A DNA stretch of 64,000 nt from Alopecurus myosuroides (GCA_028641055.1 CM054060.1:239286833-239350832), one strand, 5' to 3'; positions 20,528-32,836 are shown, counted from the stretch's first letter. Translations and numbers: made by a program. The notes: a model not told the origin generated them from the sequence alone.

Positions 20528-20704
20528 GTTGGCACCCACTGTGGGGCTCGAACCCACGACCACAAGCTTAAGAGCCAGGTCGTGGGTCCACAAGGTTAAG
20601 AGCTTGGACCACAAACTTAACGCCTGACGTCGCCTGCCCCACGGAGTCAGCTACAGGCTAATTCTACTACGATGTCTCGACAGTTGGCGCCCAGCGTGGG
20701 GCCA
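20528..20704 (+). other. Duplicated, partly inverted primer-binding region containing tRNA-Lys(CUU) sequence
   Basis: After the LTR end at 20527 comes a PBS-like TGGCACCCACTGTGGGGC. The match to the complement of tRNA-Lys(CUU) runs on to 20576, about 47 bases, through the T arm and variable loop to the anticodon region (GGCTCTTAA on the other strand). Then follow a sense tRNA piece GGTCGTGGGT (20578-20587), an antisense piece CCACAAGGTTAAGAGC (20588-20603), and an inverted copy of the element's own leader and outer PBS (20613-20644 against about 20694-20725). A 22-base copy of the LTR end (20661-20682) and the real PBS, TGGCGCCCAGCGTGGGGC from 20685, come last. The LTR-end/PBS stretch is thus directly repeated 155 bases apart. 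Copy B has only the simple PBS. Confidence 0.85.
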
Positions 20705-21688
20705 GCGACGTCAGGCGTTAAGTTTCGATCTGGGATACTCGGCGGAATTGGCAGTTCCATAATTGTCGGAAGCTTGGAGTTCGACAACAACGTTGGACGC
20801 TTCCTCGACAACGGATCTTACATACCGACGCAAAATCATCTGGTAAGTGCCTGCGTGTTACCGATTGGATGTGCAAACATCTTTATCGGATTAACTACAG
20901 AGGCCATGGGGTTTTGCGGTGGAAGTAGATTTATCCCACCCGCCCTATACCCAGTCAAAGATGACTACGATACCGGGTTTTGCTCAGATCTCCGACATAA
21001 GAGTGAATCACACTTTGTCGGTATGGTGCAATCCGAGGTCGCCGAAAACACGGATGAAGGCAATCCCGTGCAGGAGGCAGAAAACAGCAAACCCACAACA
21101 GATGTGGAAGATCCGACATCCGTCAACATAGCGACGAACTCGGAAGCTCACTCCGTGTTAGCCGCCATTGAGGCAAGATTAGAGTCAGAAACCGGATCAG
21201 ACAACTTTGATTCCAAAGACGAAGACGAAGACGCCTTCGAAAGAAAGGTTAAATCTCTTCATGAGGGATTCCATGAAGTACTGATGGCAAAACCGGCGGA
21301 AAACACGGATGCCGACAGTCAGGAAAGCCCTAGAACTCCTCCGCCAGTGGAAGAGAGAGAAGACGGAGAAACTTCTCCAAGATACCCCGATGTCAAAGAA
21401 TTGACAGAGGATGAACCAAACAAAAAACCTCCCTCTTCCAAGAAAAGGCACAAGGCCGCCAAAAAGCTCCAGTACAAAATCCGGAAGAAGAAATCGGCTG
21501 ATCCAGCCAATCAAAGCCCGGAAGTAGGGGATGCAAGCGGAATAAAGCCCGCGGAGAAGAAAACAAAAGAAATCCTTGTTCCGCCAATGACAGAACAAGA
21601 AGAACAGGAGTTACTGCAAACACCAGTGGGATCGCACGAACCCCCTGAAGTGCTAGAAGCCAGGAGACAAGCTCTCCGAAGGCAGCAG
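20672..21688 (+). pseudogene. gag: Tat copy A gag, N-terminal part (interrupted by a solo LTR)
   Basis: Opens at the ATG in the duplicated LTR end and reads through the PBS as MSRQLAPSVGP. It continues with the same acidic, Glu/Pro/Lys-rich N-terminal region as copy B (repeated EENTD-, EDEDE- and KKKS-type stretches). It is open up to the insertion of a 4.6-kb solo LTR after AGCAG at 21684-21688 and resumes at 26324. Function of this N-terminal extension is unknown. Confidence 0.8.
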
Positions 21689-23230
21689 TGTAACATCCCA
21701 AGTATGAAAATATCCCTTAGAATGTTTGATTTCCTGTTTAATCAAAGTATTGCATCATGTCATCATGTTTATTCCCTTGTTTGCATTTGTTACTATTTGT
21801 TTTGCTTCTGTTTTTATTCTGTTTTCATAATTGAATTTCAAACAAATTCAAATGATGTGTTTCATACTTGTCATGTTACAATCTTGTTTTCAAATAAAGT
21901 TCAACTCAAACAAACTTTTGTTTCCAATTATTCCATATTTGATCAACTAATAAAATGGTGCTTTTATTTCAATTAAGTAATTCCAAATTGCTTTCAAATT
22001 CAAAGCATCTTCAAACAGCACCTCATTTGAAAATTATAAAAATACCAAACAAATTCTAATCACATTTGTTCTATTTAATCATTAGGGGTCACCCTAATAA
22101 AAACATTGCTTCCAATATTAATCAATTAATTATCAAATTATTCAAATTCAAACCAAAAAAAACTTCCAAACAGTACCCATTTTGAAATTATGAAATTACA
22201 AAACAAATATACTCATTGTTTCCAATTAAAGTTATTTGGGTCACCCTATTTAAAATTTTGGTTTCAATAATCATTTTAATACTCAAATCATCCAAATATG
22301 AATTAAATTCCAAACAGCATAAAAATTCAAATGTTTTTTAAAACCAAAGTTGACATTTGGTAGATATTGATCTAATTAACCCCCATGATTTTTTCCCTAA
22401 ATTTTTAAAACTCAAAAACTTATCATTTGCTTCCATTTTCTATTTGCTACAAAAAAAAAAACAGAAAAGCAAAAATAGGAAAAAGGAAAACAGCGCGCGG
22501 CAGCTAACCTAGCGCTAGCCAGCCCACACTTACCTCCCGTGCAGCCCAGCCCGCAGCGGCCCGATACCGGTTCGCAAGCCGCCCCCGTCGTCTTCTTTCA
22601 GTACGGCGCACATCCGAGGGCGCCACGGCGGCAGCGACGCCGCGCCGACGGCCAGGAGCTCCCCTAGGCCCCTATAACTACCCCCTAGCCCCGCAGCGGT
22701 GCCCTAACCCTAGCCTGCCCCTATCCCCTCGCGATCGCCGCCATCTCCTCCACCTCGCTGCCTTTTCCTCCACCTTCTGAAGCTCGCCGGAGATGCCCCG
22801 TCTGAAACCCCGTTGATCACCGCCGCCTCTCACCACCACCTACCCTCCTAAACCCTGAAACCAATCCACCGCGACTTCCACTTCCGTTTGGACACCGGAG
22901 CGAGCCCGGAGACACACGGAATCCCCGCCACCATCATCGACATCGCCGCCGGCCGCGCCCCCTCGAGCCACTGCTTCCCCGACAACGACGGTGAGCAGCC
23001 ACCGTGCCCTCCTCCTCCCTGTCCACTCTCTGCATCGCAAGCGCTGGCACGAGCTCACGCATCCGCAACGTCCACGCGCAAGCCACAGCAGCACGAGCAC
23101 GCCACGGTGATCGCCGCCGGCCGCTCCGTTTCTGTCAAGTTCAGAGCCTGCGCAAGTTTCAGTTAAAATTTCAGTTAGCGAGTTTGGAACCTTATCCTCC
23201 CCGCGCGTGTACTACGGACAAGCGAACGTT

Positions 23231-23316
23231 TCCACCGCACTGGTTACAGGCAGTGCGCGCACGGGCGAGATCCAGGGATCGAGTCCCTGGCTCGCGGGAT
23301 AAATCCCACTTTTTTT
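23231..23316 (+). other. tRNA-like module in the solo LTR
   Basis: A box B match, GATCGAGTC (23277-23285), is followed by a seven-T run (23310-23316). Box A here is weak (around 23233-23247). Same relative position as 2370-2452 and 29871-29965. Confidence 0.35.
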
Positions 23317-24479
23317 GCCCGCAGCGCTGACAGGGAGGGCCCCCTGTCAGCCACACCGTGTCCACGCAAGCGTCCAGTGGCCCAGTGGCCCACTGGCAGT
23401 GACCAGGGTAGGCCCCTGTGCGGTAACAAAAGTTTTTTAAAACTTTTCTGTGTTGAAAACAAGTCCTTTTATTTAACAGATTAGTCCCTAAACTTAAAAA
23501 GCTTATAACTTTTATTTTGTAACTCCAAATAATGAAAATAAAATATGTGTGCTGATCTAAATTAAATTATCTACCCATTGGTAACATTTGTTTCCTGTTT
23601 TGAATTTTCAAAATGCAATTCAAATTTGAATTCAAATAATTCAATTGCAATTTGCTAAAATTCATAACTAATTCATTATTAATCCAAATAATGCAAATAA
23701 AATATGTTTTCCATGCTATTTCAAATAACCTTTTCAAATATAAATTTTGTTTCATGTTTTGAATAATTTAAATTGCCTAAATATTTTAATCCTTGTTTAA
23801 TTCATTTAAATTTGCAAAAATCATAACTTGCTCAAATTAAATTATTTTCGAACATGCAAAATATGTTTTCAAACCATCAAAGTATAAACTTTTCAAATAT
23901 GAATTTGAATTTATGCTTTGAACAAATAAATTCAAATAAAATTCACACTTGTTTTAAATTCATTTAAAATTTGTTTAATAATGTTTAAGTCATAATAAAT
24001 TCATCCTAATCCCTTTTTCAATATTTGAAACATGTAATCCAACTAAAATTTGGTATTCTTTTCAAATATGAATTTTGTTATTTGTTTTGAACATTTTAAA
24101 TTGATGAAAACAACAAATACTTGTGTGACATCTTTAAGTAACCAAAAAATTTCCAAACTTAATAAATATTTTCCCAACTTGTTAAATTCCTTTACCACTT
24201 GCATCTATTGTTGTTATTTTGTTGTTTTCCTCATGCATGCATCATGTTAAACAACTTTCACATGATAATTAATTATAGATCATTTGTTTCCACTTAATCA
24301 ATGGACCTTTTCCATATGCAATCCAATTGCATATGGGACCATTTAAATTGTGTTACCATGTCAACTAGTTTATTTTGATGCATCCATTAAATTGACATGC
24401 ATCATCCCATGATTGTGCACTATGCCATGATATTGATTGTTTATCTTTCTGTCTTGCTTGTTTGCTTCTTCTCGAATAG

Positions 24480-25847
24480 ACGACGACGTTGAGACAGACG
24501 ATCTTTACGACACCCCTTCTGAGGATCTAGCTCAGTACCGGGCTGCTGAGTTTGCAGGCAAGTTATCACTCACATGAACCACTGTGTTCCTTTCAACATT
24601 GGTTACCGATACTTTCCGTTGTCTATTTTGCTAACCCTATGTGTAGTTGTTTCTGTTACGAACCTATCACATGAATCCCTTAACCCTGATATTGCCTCAC
24701 CACCACTCCTACAACCCCATTGTTTGGGCCAGTGTCTTACTAGCATGCTTAGGTTGTTTTGCTTGAGTCTGTTACCCGTTACTTTCAGTTACTATATTCT
24801 CATTATGTTCTGGGGGCTCGATGTTTAATCAATCAATCATGCTAATGTTATTGTTAAATAATAATTTGATGATAAGGCACCGGCAGGAGGCCCGGTGTGG
24901 TTTTGAGGCCTGCTAGTGTCGACCCTAATAGGAAAAGGGTCTTGTCTACTGATCCATGATGAGCGCACTACCCGCATGTGGGAAGCGAGTATGGGCGCCC
25001 CCCTCAATTTGATTCGATTCGCATCTCGTCCAAATCGCCTCATTTAGTTCGTGTTTTCCATTTGCCGCATGCATGTTTTTGCGATCCCAGCGCAGGGTGG
25101 AACTTTCGTAGTCGGCATATAGGGGGACACATTCTTAGAGTGCTATGAGGGTCCATTTTCTTCTGGGCTCGATTAGCCGTGCGCCCAAGGTGCTTTGGGC
25201 TTGATGCGAAGAAGAGTTGAGTTGTGTTGAGTGCCACGCTTGGTGGGAGGCATCCCATCTGGCGGGGTATTCTTACGTGTACGGCCAAATTGGTGCAACC
25301 CTGCAGGGATAATCTTCTCGAGAAGCCGTGTTTTCCGCGGTTATGGTTAACTTGGTGAAAGTACTGGCTAACAAGTACTCAGGACAAATTAAACCTAATG
25401 ATTCACAATCTCACACCCAATGATTAACAACTTGACTAGTAATAGGATTATTGACACAATAACTTGATTCATCTTTAATCCAACTGTGTGAGTTATCCTC
25501 GGATTGCTTCTTTGGATAAGGGGCGAGATCCAGGATGGGTTTGTTTGAAGTTATCTTTCAGTTGGTTACAATACTCGATCTTATCTTCTTTCTGTTATCC
25601 GGAAGTGGTAGAATCTCTTTAGTTGGTTAGCGCAGCCAGTTGCAGCATCTTTCATATCCCCTTTCTTCCGTTGAACCCAAGGCATCTGTGCTTGGTGTTG
25701 ACGGGCTACACTTTGGTGAAATGTGAGTCTTGCTTGCCAGTACGTTTATGTACTGACCCCTTTGGGGCTGTGGTTTCCGCAGACTACGCTTACGAGGATC
25801 CCAGTGACGGCTACTACGTGGAGTTTGACGAGGCTGCTGACGAGTAG
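24480..25847 (+). other. LTR-borne acidic exons joined by a predicted GC-AG intron
   Basis: The exon at 24480-24557 encodes DDVETDDLYDTPSEDLAQY and on to AAEFA. The donor is GC-type (TTGCAG|GCAAGTTATC) and the acceptor is TTTCCGCAG (intron 24558-25782, 1,225 bp). The last exon (25783-25847) continues in frame to GYYVEFDEAADE and a stop. Both junctions are phase 1. A donor at 22991 (AACGACG|GTGAGC) would join the GC-rich block (…FPDND) to this exon in the same phase, giving one acidic reading frame over three exons. No in-frame ATG was located, so the start, and whether this is coding, remain open. The peptide is very acidic and of unknown function. Confidence 0.5.
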
Positions 25848-26323
25848 GTAGCGGACCCGGGCAGGATCCGAGACTACGTGGATGGGCTCCGTCTTTCTTT
25901 CAGTTTCCCGGCTTCTTAAGCCTATTTGGATTTGTCTGTACTCAGACCCTTTGAATGCTTCCGCTGAGATGTAATGATGATATGTTGGGACATGTGTCCT
26001 CTGGATGATTGTATTTGCTATCTCTGCTCTAGTGAGAGCTATTTGCAACTTATTTCAATCTTTTGTGTCTTAGAGATATGTTGTGCTATCATTCTGTTAC
26101 AAACCGTTGACGTACCATGTGTGTATGGTATGAAGTACGTCAATGGTAGTATCCTGATTTCTATGGGATAGTTTACGTCGACGCTGAACAGATAGGGGTT
26201 GGTTGTCACACATACGTGTGTTGGCCTAGTCGTAAGAGGACGCGGGTGCCAGTAAGCCCCGTAACCCAATCTACTACTGTTCAACGGAACGGCGAGTATC
26301 CTTTAGAAGTCCGGGTGCGACAA

Positions 26324-28700
26324 GCAGCAACATCTATTCAGAACTCGTGAACACCTCCAAAAAACCCGGGATGACATCAAGCTCATGAAGGAAGAAATCG
26401 AGGAATACGAGAAAAAGAATAGATCTGGCATTAAACCTACAAGGTTACCCGGAATCGTAAGACCGGAAGTACTGCCGCCAAAAGAAAGGTTTCACAACCC
26501 ATCTTGGCAATAGAAAGTAAACGGCAAAGATGCCAGAGGCGAACCAATATACAAAACCGCAGCAGAAAATGCGGAAGCAGCGTTCGCCATCCTCAACAAT
26601 GATATGTACTCCAATGGTGAAAAACTTCAAGGGGTGTATGCTTTCTTAGGAAAAGCATTGCAACAACAACAGCGGGGGCAGCAGTGATCAGGGAAGTTGC
26701 ACGACGACTCAGCCCTATGTAAAACAGCTACGTGTGCCGCTGGAGCACCTGGACCGGATGAACCTGGAGATTCAAGCAATTCAAAAGAGAAGAAAGCAGA
26801 TCCGAGAAAAGACAAGAAAAATCCAGATAAAAAGGATGAAGCGTCTAGAACCGGATCCCACTTCCCGAAAGAGGGACCTAATCCTCGTGATCGGGAAGAA
26901 AAGAACCGGAATGACGGAAAAGCAATGCCGCCTCCGAGACGCCCGGCTGAAAAAGCTGGAAGACAAGATAAACCTCACAGGCGTGAGAGATCCCGGACAC
27001 CCCCCAGGAATAAGGAAAGACACAAAAGTAGAACTCCACCTTATCCAAAGGGGCAAGATCTCAGACGAAATAGAGAGGATCCCGGAAAAGCGCGTTCGCG
27101 CCACAATGGAAAAGAAAGAAGCAGATCCCCTTCTGTCCATTCAGCCGGCAGGTACTCTGCACACATGGATAGAGCGGAAAGAGATGATCTATACTTTGGA
27201 CCTAAGTGCTTCACAAATAGGATCCGAAGGATAACCCTACACTCTGGCTTTGCCAAAGTTGGTCCAACGTACCAAAAATACACCGGTAGTACAAAACCGG
27301 ATACCTGGCTCTCATACTACTATACAGCCGTCCAGATCAACAACGGGACAGACTTGGAAGCTGTAAAGTTTCTTCCCCTAATGTTACTGGATGGAGCAAG
27401 AGACTGGATCAATGGATTACCTTCCAGAACTGTCGACAGCTGGGATGATATGGATCGAGTATTTACTCAGCATTTCCGGGGAACCTACAAACGCCCGAAT
27501 AGCATTAACCAGCTAAACCGTTCCACCCAATTTGAGGACGAACCATACGTGGATTTCATCTCAAGATGGACGACAATGAAGAATAGTTGCTCTGGGGTAA
27601 CTGACGTCCAAGCAATGCACGCTTTCTTCAATGGCCTAAAACCCGGACTTGTACCGTTCATGATTGGTTCCAAAAAGCACAAAGATCTCGGATCCATGCT
27701 TACTACTGCCAATGAACACGCTGCAGCCGAGGACGACATCAGGGCAAGAGGAGGCAACATCGATACACTGATACAGGCCAAAAAGAACCCTCGCCCTGAG
27801 AGGAAAGGAACTCCAGATGCAACACAAAAGCCCAAAGAGGTTAACATAGCCTTTGGAAGTGAAAAGGGGAACAGGTGGAAAGGACGCAGTACGGAACCAA
27901 TCAATTATACCAAGGAAGAGTGGGAAAAAATTAAGTCGGAAAACTGCGTCCACCACTCGCAATTCGGGAAACCCACCCACACTAACGCACAATGTCGGCT
28001 GAACAAGCATATGAAAGGCAGTGCAGGATCCGGAAACAAGGGGAAAAAGTCCAAGAGGAAATTTTCCAAGCAAAAGCTAGAAGCTGAGAAAGAAGACAGT
28101 GAATCGGACACTGAGGAAAAAATCCAGGAACACCAGCGAAAAGGCGAGCCCAAGTTCCCGACAGTTGATGGAGAATGTAACCTAACTTTCCTGGCAACTC
28201 CCTCAGCAAAGGTGGCAAAGAGAACACTTCGAGAAATAAACGCAGTTGTTCCGGCAACCCCGAAATTCTTGAAGTATTCAAACACACCAATTACCTGGGA
28301 TCAATCTGATCATCCCAGAAACATTCCTGAACCTGGCACGCAAGCTCTTGTCGTAAGCCCTATTGTCCAGAACACTAGGCTAAAAAGAGTGCTGATGGAT
28401 GGAGGATCCAGCATTAACATAATGTACCTGGATACACTGAAGCATCTGAATATTTCCGAGACCCATCTCAATCACAACAACATACGTTTTCACGGCATCG
28501 TCCCTGGCAGACAAGCACGATCCCTAGGAGAAATTTCCCTAGATGTCACTTTCGGAGAAAAAGATCACTTCCGTCAGGCAAAAGTATCCTTCGAAGTGGT
28601 GCCGTTCGAAAATGTGTATCACGCGATACTCGGACGTCCAGCCTTCGCCAAATTCATGGCAAGATCCTTCTATCTATAACAAGCTGAATATGCCACGGCC
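26324..28700 (+). pseudogene. gag: Tat copy A gag C-terminal half and protease (interrupted both ends)
   Basis: Continues gag after the solo LTR. Two in-frame stops (near 26512, TAG, and near 26685, TGA) precede a long open stretch (26697-28679). That stretch has an RS/Arg-rich region, the retrotransposon gag domain (KYTGSTKPDTWLS to HFRGTYKRPN), a CCHC-like finger starting NCVHHSQFGK, and the protease motif MDGGSSINIMY. A small deletion near 28668 shifts the frame relative to copy B and ends it at TAA 28677-28679. The next solo LTR starts at 28701. Confidence 0.85.
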
Positions 28701-29870
28701 TGTAACACCTGGGGTGTTATCCCTAATTTAGAAAATTGGTTGTTTTCCTTTTTGGCATTGCATCACATGCATCATCTACACCTTGTTTGCAAACCAATTC
28801 AAAAACAAAACAAAAATTCAAAATCAATTTAAAATTTTCAAACAATGCATCTGTACTTTCAAAACCAAATTGTTTTCCAATAAAAACAATTGAATTGGAA
28901 TTAATATTTTCTTGGTTAAATAAATCATCTTTTATTAAAACCCTATTTGAATTTTAAATAACAATTCAAATCATTTGGCAATTTCAAATATTTGGAAATA
29001 AGCACACATACTTTGGAATCTTGCTGTTTTGGTAATTCAATAAAATTATTACTAAAATGCAAACACCAAAACTCTTATTCCTTTTCTCTCCTTTTCTTTC
29101 CTACAAAAAAAAAAGAGAAACAAAAGAAAAAGAAAGAAAACCAGCAAGGGGGAGGCAGCCAGGCCCAACACCCAGCCCAGCAGCCCAACCCCCCTTTCTT
29201 CCTCGTACGGACAGACAGGAGGGGGGAGGTCGCTGTCACCATCGAGGTCCCCCCCCCCACCTGCTCCCCTCCTCCCTTAAAGCCCCTCTCCCCCTCCTTC
29301 CCAAACCCTAATCCTCCTCCTCCCTCTTCCTCCTTGCGCCGCCGCCTTCCTCTTCCTCCTCTGTTCCCAACCTTTTTCTGAATTTTTCTTCTGAAACCGA
29401 GCTTCTCCATGGCCGGGAGTTGGAGGCTGGGGAGGTGGCTGTGTTCGTCGACGGGGTTCTTCCTCGCGGGAATGGAACCACCGCGGTACCATCTCCGCTT
29501 TTGCTAGAGACGGCGCGGCCGGAGGTGAACCGCAGCGAGCACGCCGGCGACGAGTTCCTCCCCGTTTCCGACCGGCCACAGCGAGCTCGCCGCCTTCCTC
29601 CTCTGTTCTGCGACGACAGGCCCCCGGTGAGCCTCCCCCTCGCCCTCTCTCCTCTCTCCTCTCCCCTATCCCCCTTCGCTTTTCCCTCCGCGGGCGAGCG
29701 CCCAGCGCCCCGGCGCGCCCACGCCGGCAGCACGTCGCCGTTGGTCGTCGATCGTCGTCATGTTCCCGATCGGCTGCAGTTAACTGAACTGCTGGTTCAG
29801 TTTCGACAGTATAACCCGGGAACCTCACCTCAAAACTCCTGCTCCTCTGTACCTAACAAAAACCGATCGA

Positions 29871-29965
29871 TAGCCCAGTGGCACAAGCCCTGTCCCGCAC
29901 GCTGGAAGCCCCGAGTTCGATCCCCCCCCACCCCCCGGCGCAAAGCCACCCCCTTTTTCCCTCCT
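29871..29965 (+). other. tRNA-like module with good box A and box B
   Basis: Box A TAGCCCAGTGG (29871-29881) and box B GTTCGATCC (29915-29923) fit the Pol III internal promoter consensus at normal spacing (about 44 bases start to start). T-rich runs follow from about 29952. It is the clearest of the three LTR copies of this module. There is no cloverleaf, so it is not a tRNA gene; it may be a tRNA-related or SINE-like remnant inside the LTR. Confidence 0.5.
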
Positions 29966-31184
29966 TTTTTTTCTTTTCTTTCTCGAATTCCAGAAAACAG
30001 ATCTGAGCCTTTAATTGTAAAATCAATAACAAATTGAATATTGCTCCAAATTCAATGATTCAAGTTTTTGTGGATTCATAATCTTGTGCTCTTTCTGTTA
30101 ATGTCAAATTTTCAACATGTTTCTGTAATAATTTTTGCACTAAATAATTAAATACAGAAAATGCAATAAAAATTGGAAACTTTGGGAGTTCATAACTTGA
30201 GTTCTGTTCATCCAATTTGAGCAAACTTGGGCTCTAAAAATTTGTCTTAACAAACTCTACACATTGGTATTTTATTTGGTCACAATTGAATTAATTTTGA
30301 ACATGTTTCCCTCTGTTTACTAAAAAGGGCAGAATAAACTACTTATGAAGAATTGCATAATAAATTCAATAATGATCCAAAAATTATGTTTAATAGCTCA
30401 AAATGTTCAGTGAAACATTTGCTACATGTTTTCAACCTCTTCAATACAATTTGTTTACTGTTTTTCCTAATTAAAATTGGAGTATTAATTCAATGCTTTA
30501 ATTAAACCTTTTAAATTGCAAAATTCATAACTTGGGCAATTCAAATCCAATTCCAACATGTAAAATATGTTTTCCATGCAAAATTGAACAAGCTTTCCAA
30601 ATATAAACTTTGTTTTCCATTTTGAATAAATTAAATTGCTGAAAACAACTATTTCTTAATTAATGCATTTAAAATTGTCAATTTAATAACTTGCTCATCT
30701 AAAATCCAAATCCAACAAATGAAATATGTATTCCATCTAAAATTTTGTGTTCTTTCCAAATATAAATTTTGTTATCTGTTTTGAACATTTAAAATTAGTG
30801 AAAACAACAAATGTTTGTTTAAATCATTTAAAATGCCAAAGTTCATAAACTTAACAAATAAAATTCCAAACTTGGTAAACAACATATCACATTGCAGCTA
30901 CTGTTGTTTTCTTATTGTTTTCATCATCCATGCATCATTCTAATCAACTATCACATGATGGTTATTTGTAGATCATTTAATTCAACATTAATTCATGGGT
31001 TGTTCCATATGCAATCCAAATTACATATGGGCCCATTTAAATATGTTTACCATGTCAACTAGTTTATCTTTGATGCATCCTTAAACTTGTCATGCATCCA
31101 TATCTTGATCATGCTGGATCTTTTGCCGTAGAAGTAATTGTTGCATCCGGTGTTTGTTCTAGTTCGTTGCTTCTTCGCGGATAG

Positions 31185-32494
31185 GACGTTGAGATGATAT
31201 GAGCAACGACAAGTTCTGCGGATGTACCTCTACTTGCTGGATTCCATGCAAGTATACTCACTTGCTGCCTATGGCTGCCTTTCATCACTTGTTACCGATT
31301 CTTTCCGTTGTTCTTATTCTAGCCCTTTTGATTCGATGCTTGTGTCTTGATCCTATCATATGTTTACCTTGCAACCATGATATAGCCTTCCTTCCACTTC
31401 CTATCAACTGTTGTTTGTTTACCCTGTTGGCCCTTGTGTCGTAGTTGCATGCTTAGTGTTGTTTGCGCTCAAGTCTTGCTGTCCGTCTTATCACCTGGTT
31501 AGTCGATAGTTGGGTTTCAATTCAATCAACAACATGTTAATGTTTTGGGTAATATTAATTTGATGATAAGGCACCGGCAGGAGGCCCGGCGTAGTTTTGA
31601 GGCCTGCTAGTGTCGACCCTAATTAGGAAAAGGGTCTTGTCCATTGATCCACGATGAGCGCACTAACCGCATGTGGGAAGCGAGTATGGGCGCCCCCCGC
31701 AATTCTGATTCGATTCGCATCTCGTCCAAATCGCCTCATTTAGTTCGGGTTTTCCATTTGCCGCATGCATATGCAGGTGCGAACCCTTGGCGCCAGGGTG
31801 GAACTTTTGTAGTCGGCATTTAGGGAGACACGTTCTTAGAGTGCTATGAGGGTCCCCTTTTCTTCGTGGGGCTTGATTAGCCGTGCGCTCAACTGCACGG
31901 GGTTCTTTGGGCTTGATGCGAAGAAGAGTTGGGTTGTGTTGAGTACCTCGCTTGGTGGGTTGATCCCCCGTCTGGCGGGTTATTCTTACGTGTACGGCCA
32001 AATTGGTGCATCCCTGCAGGGTTAAATCTTCTCGAAAAGCCGTGTTGTCCGCGGTTATGGATGACTTGGTGAAAGTGCTGGCTAACAAGTACTCAGACAA
32101 CTTACACTTAACGATGATAACTTGACTAGTAATATAGATTACCTTCACCATAAAATGAATGTCACCTTAATCAACCGTGTGAGTTTCCTTGGGTTGCTTC
32201 CTTAGTAGGGGGTAACATTGGATGGGTATTGTTTGGTGAGTAGTTGTAGTTGGTTCTGATATGCTATCTTATCCCTTTCTTTTAGCCGGATGTTGTAGCG
32301 AGTCTCTCTAGTTAGTTAGTGCAGCCAGCTGCCGCTTCTTTGCAGTAATCCCTTCCTTTCCGTTGTACCCAAAGTATTTGTATCTTGTGATGATTGGTTA
32401 CGCTGGTATCTTGTGAGTATGGTTTATCCACTTGCCAGTACTTAACCGTACTGACCCACGAATCCATTTCGTGGCTGCATATTCCACATTGCAG
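31185..32494 (+). other. Conserved splice-site framework in the diverged LTR (GC-AG intron 31248-32494)
   Basis: An acceptor-like GGATAG ends at 31184. The short exon is followed by a GC-type donor (CCAT|GCAAGTATAC at 31248) and an acceptor CACATTGCAG at 32494. Intron length (1,247 bp) matches 1,216 and 1,225 in the two other LTRs. The acidic coding frame is not kept here, so the splice layout seems better conserved than the peptide. Confidence 0.4.
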
Positions 32495-32836
32495 TCAACA
32501 GGTTTGAAGTCTGACGACGTTAGCTTGGGAATCCCTCCGGCTTGGCCTGGGCAGGGATTGGACGCCATCGGTTATCTTCAGGACTCTTAGTCCAATTTGT
32601 ATCTTGTCCGTAGTCGGACGCTATGTTGTTTCTTCCGCTGTTATTTGGATCTTTGTATTGTATCAGTTGTATCCTTGACTCGTTTGAGTCCTCTTGTAGA
32701 TATCTCTTCTGTTGTTGTTGTGGATTATTCGTGAACTGTTGTAATGTTATCACAAGTGTCAACCTGGAATCGGTTATTATGTGGATTTTGGCGAGAATGC
32801 TGAAATCTGCATAGTGCCCGATCTCGGGGCGTCACA

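Larger units (their letters stand above)
21689..26323 (+). mobile_element. Solo LTR of the Tekay-type chromovirus (4,635 bp)
   Basis: Same family as the LTR at 1114-5440, with identical start TGTAACATCCCAAGTATG and end CCGGGTGCGACA. Perfect AGCAG duplications flank it (21684-21688 and 26324-26328). There is no internal region or second LTR, so a full element was reduced by LTR-LTR recombination, or the solo copy descends from one. Internal order matches the first LTR: GC-rich block 22490-23200, tRNA-like module 23231-23316, AT-rich stretch, acidic exon 24480-24557, terminal exon 25783-25847. Confidence 0.95.
28701..32836 (+). mobile_element. Solo LTR of a diverged chromovirus-type family (4,136 bp)
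   Basis: Starts TGTAACACCTGGGGTG and ends GGGGCGTCACA. In copy B the flanking pol sequence is continuous across this point (near 42834), proving the insertion. GGCC is present on both sides (28697-28700 and 32837-32840); the fifth base of a normal 5-bp duplication is ambiguous because the left flank has an extra base. The internal plan repeats that of the other two LTRs: GC-rich block 29110-29990, tRNA-like module, AT-rich stretch, donor 31248, conserved block about 31559-31641, acceptor 32494. Overall sequence is much more diverged. Confidence 0.85.

Noticed and set aside
20530..20603. A tRNA-Lys gene
   Set aside because: Only the 3' part is present, in antisense and partly repeated; there is no 5' half or D arm, and it sits exactly at the PBS.
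29871..29965. A functional tRNA gene
   Set aside because: Boxes A and B fit, but no acceptor stem or cloverleaf can be folded from the sequence by eye.
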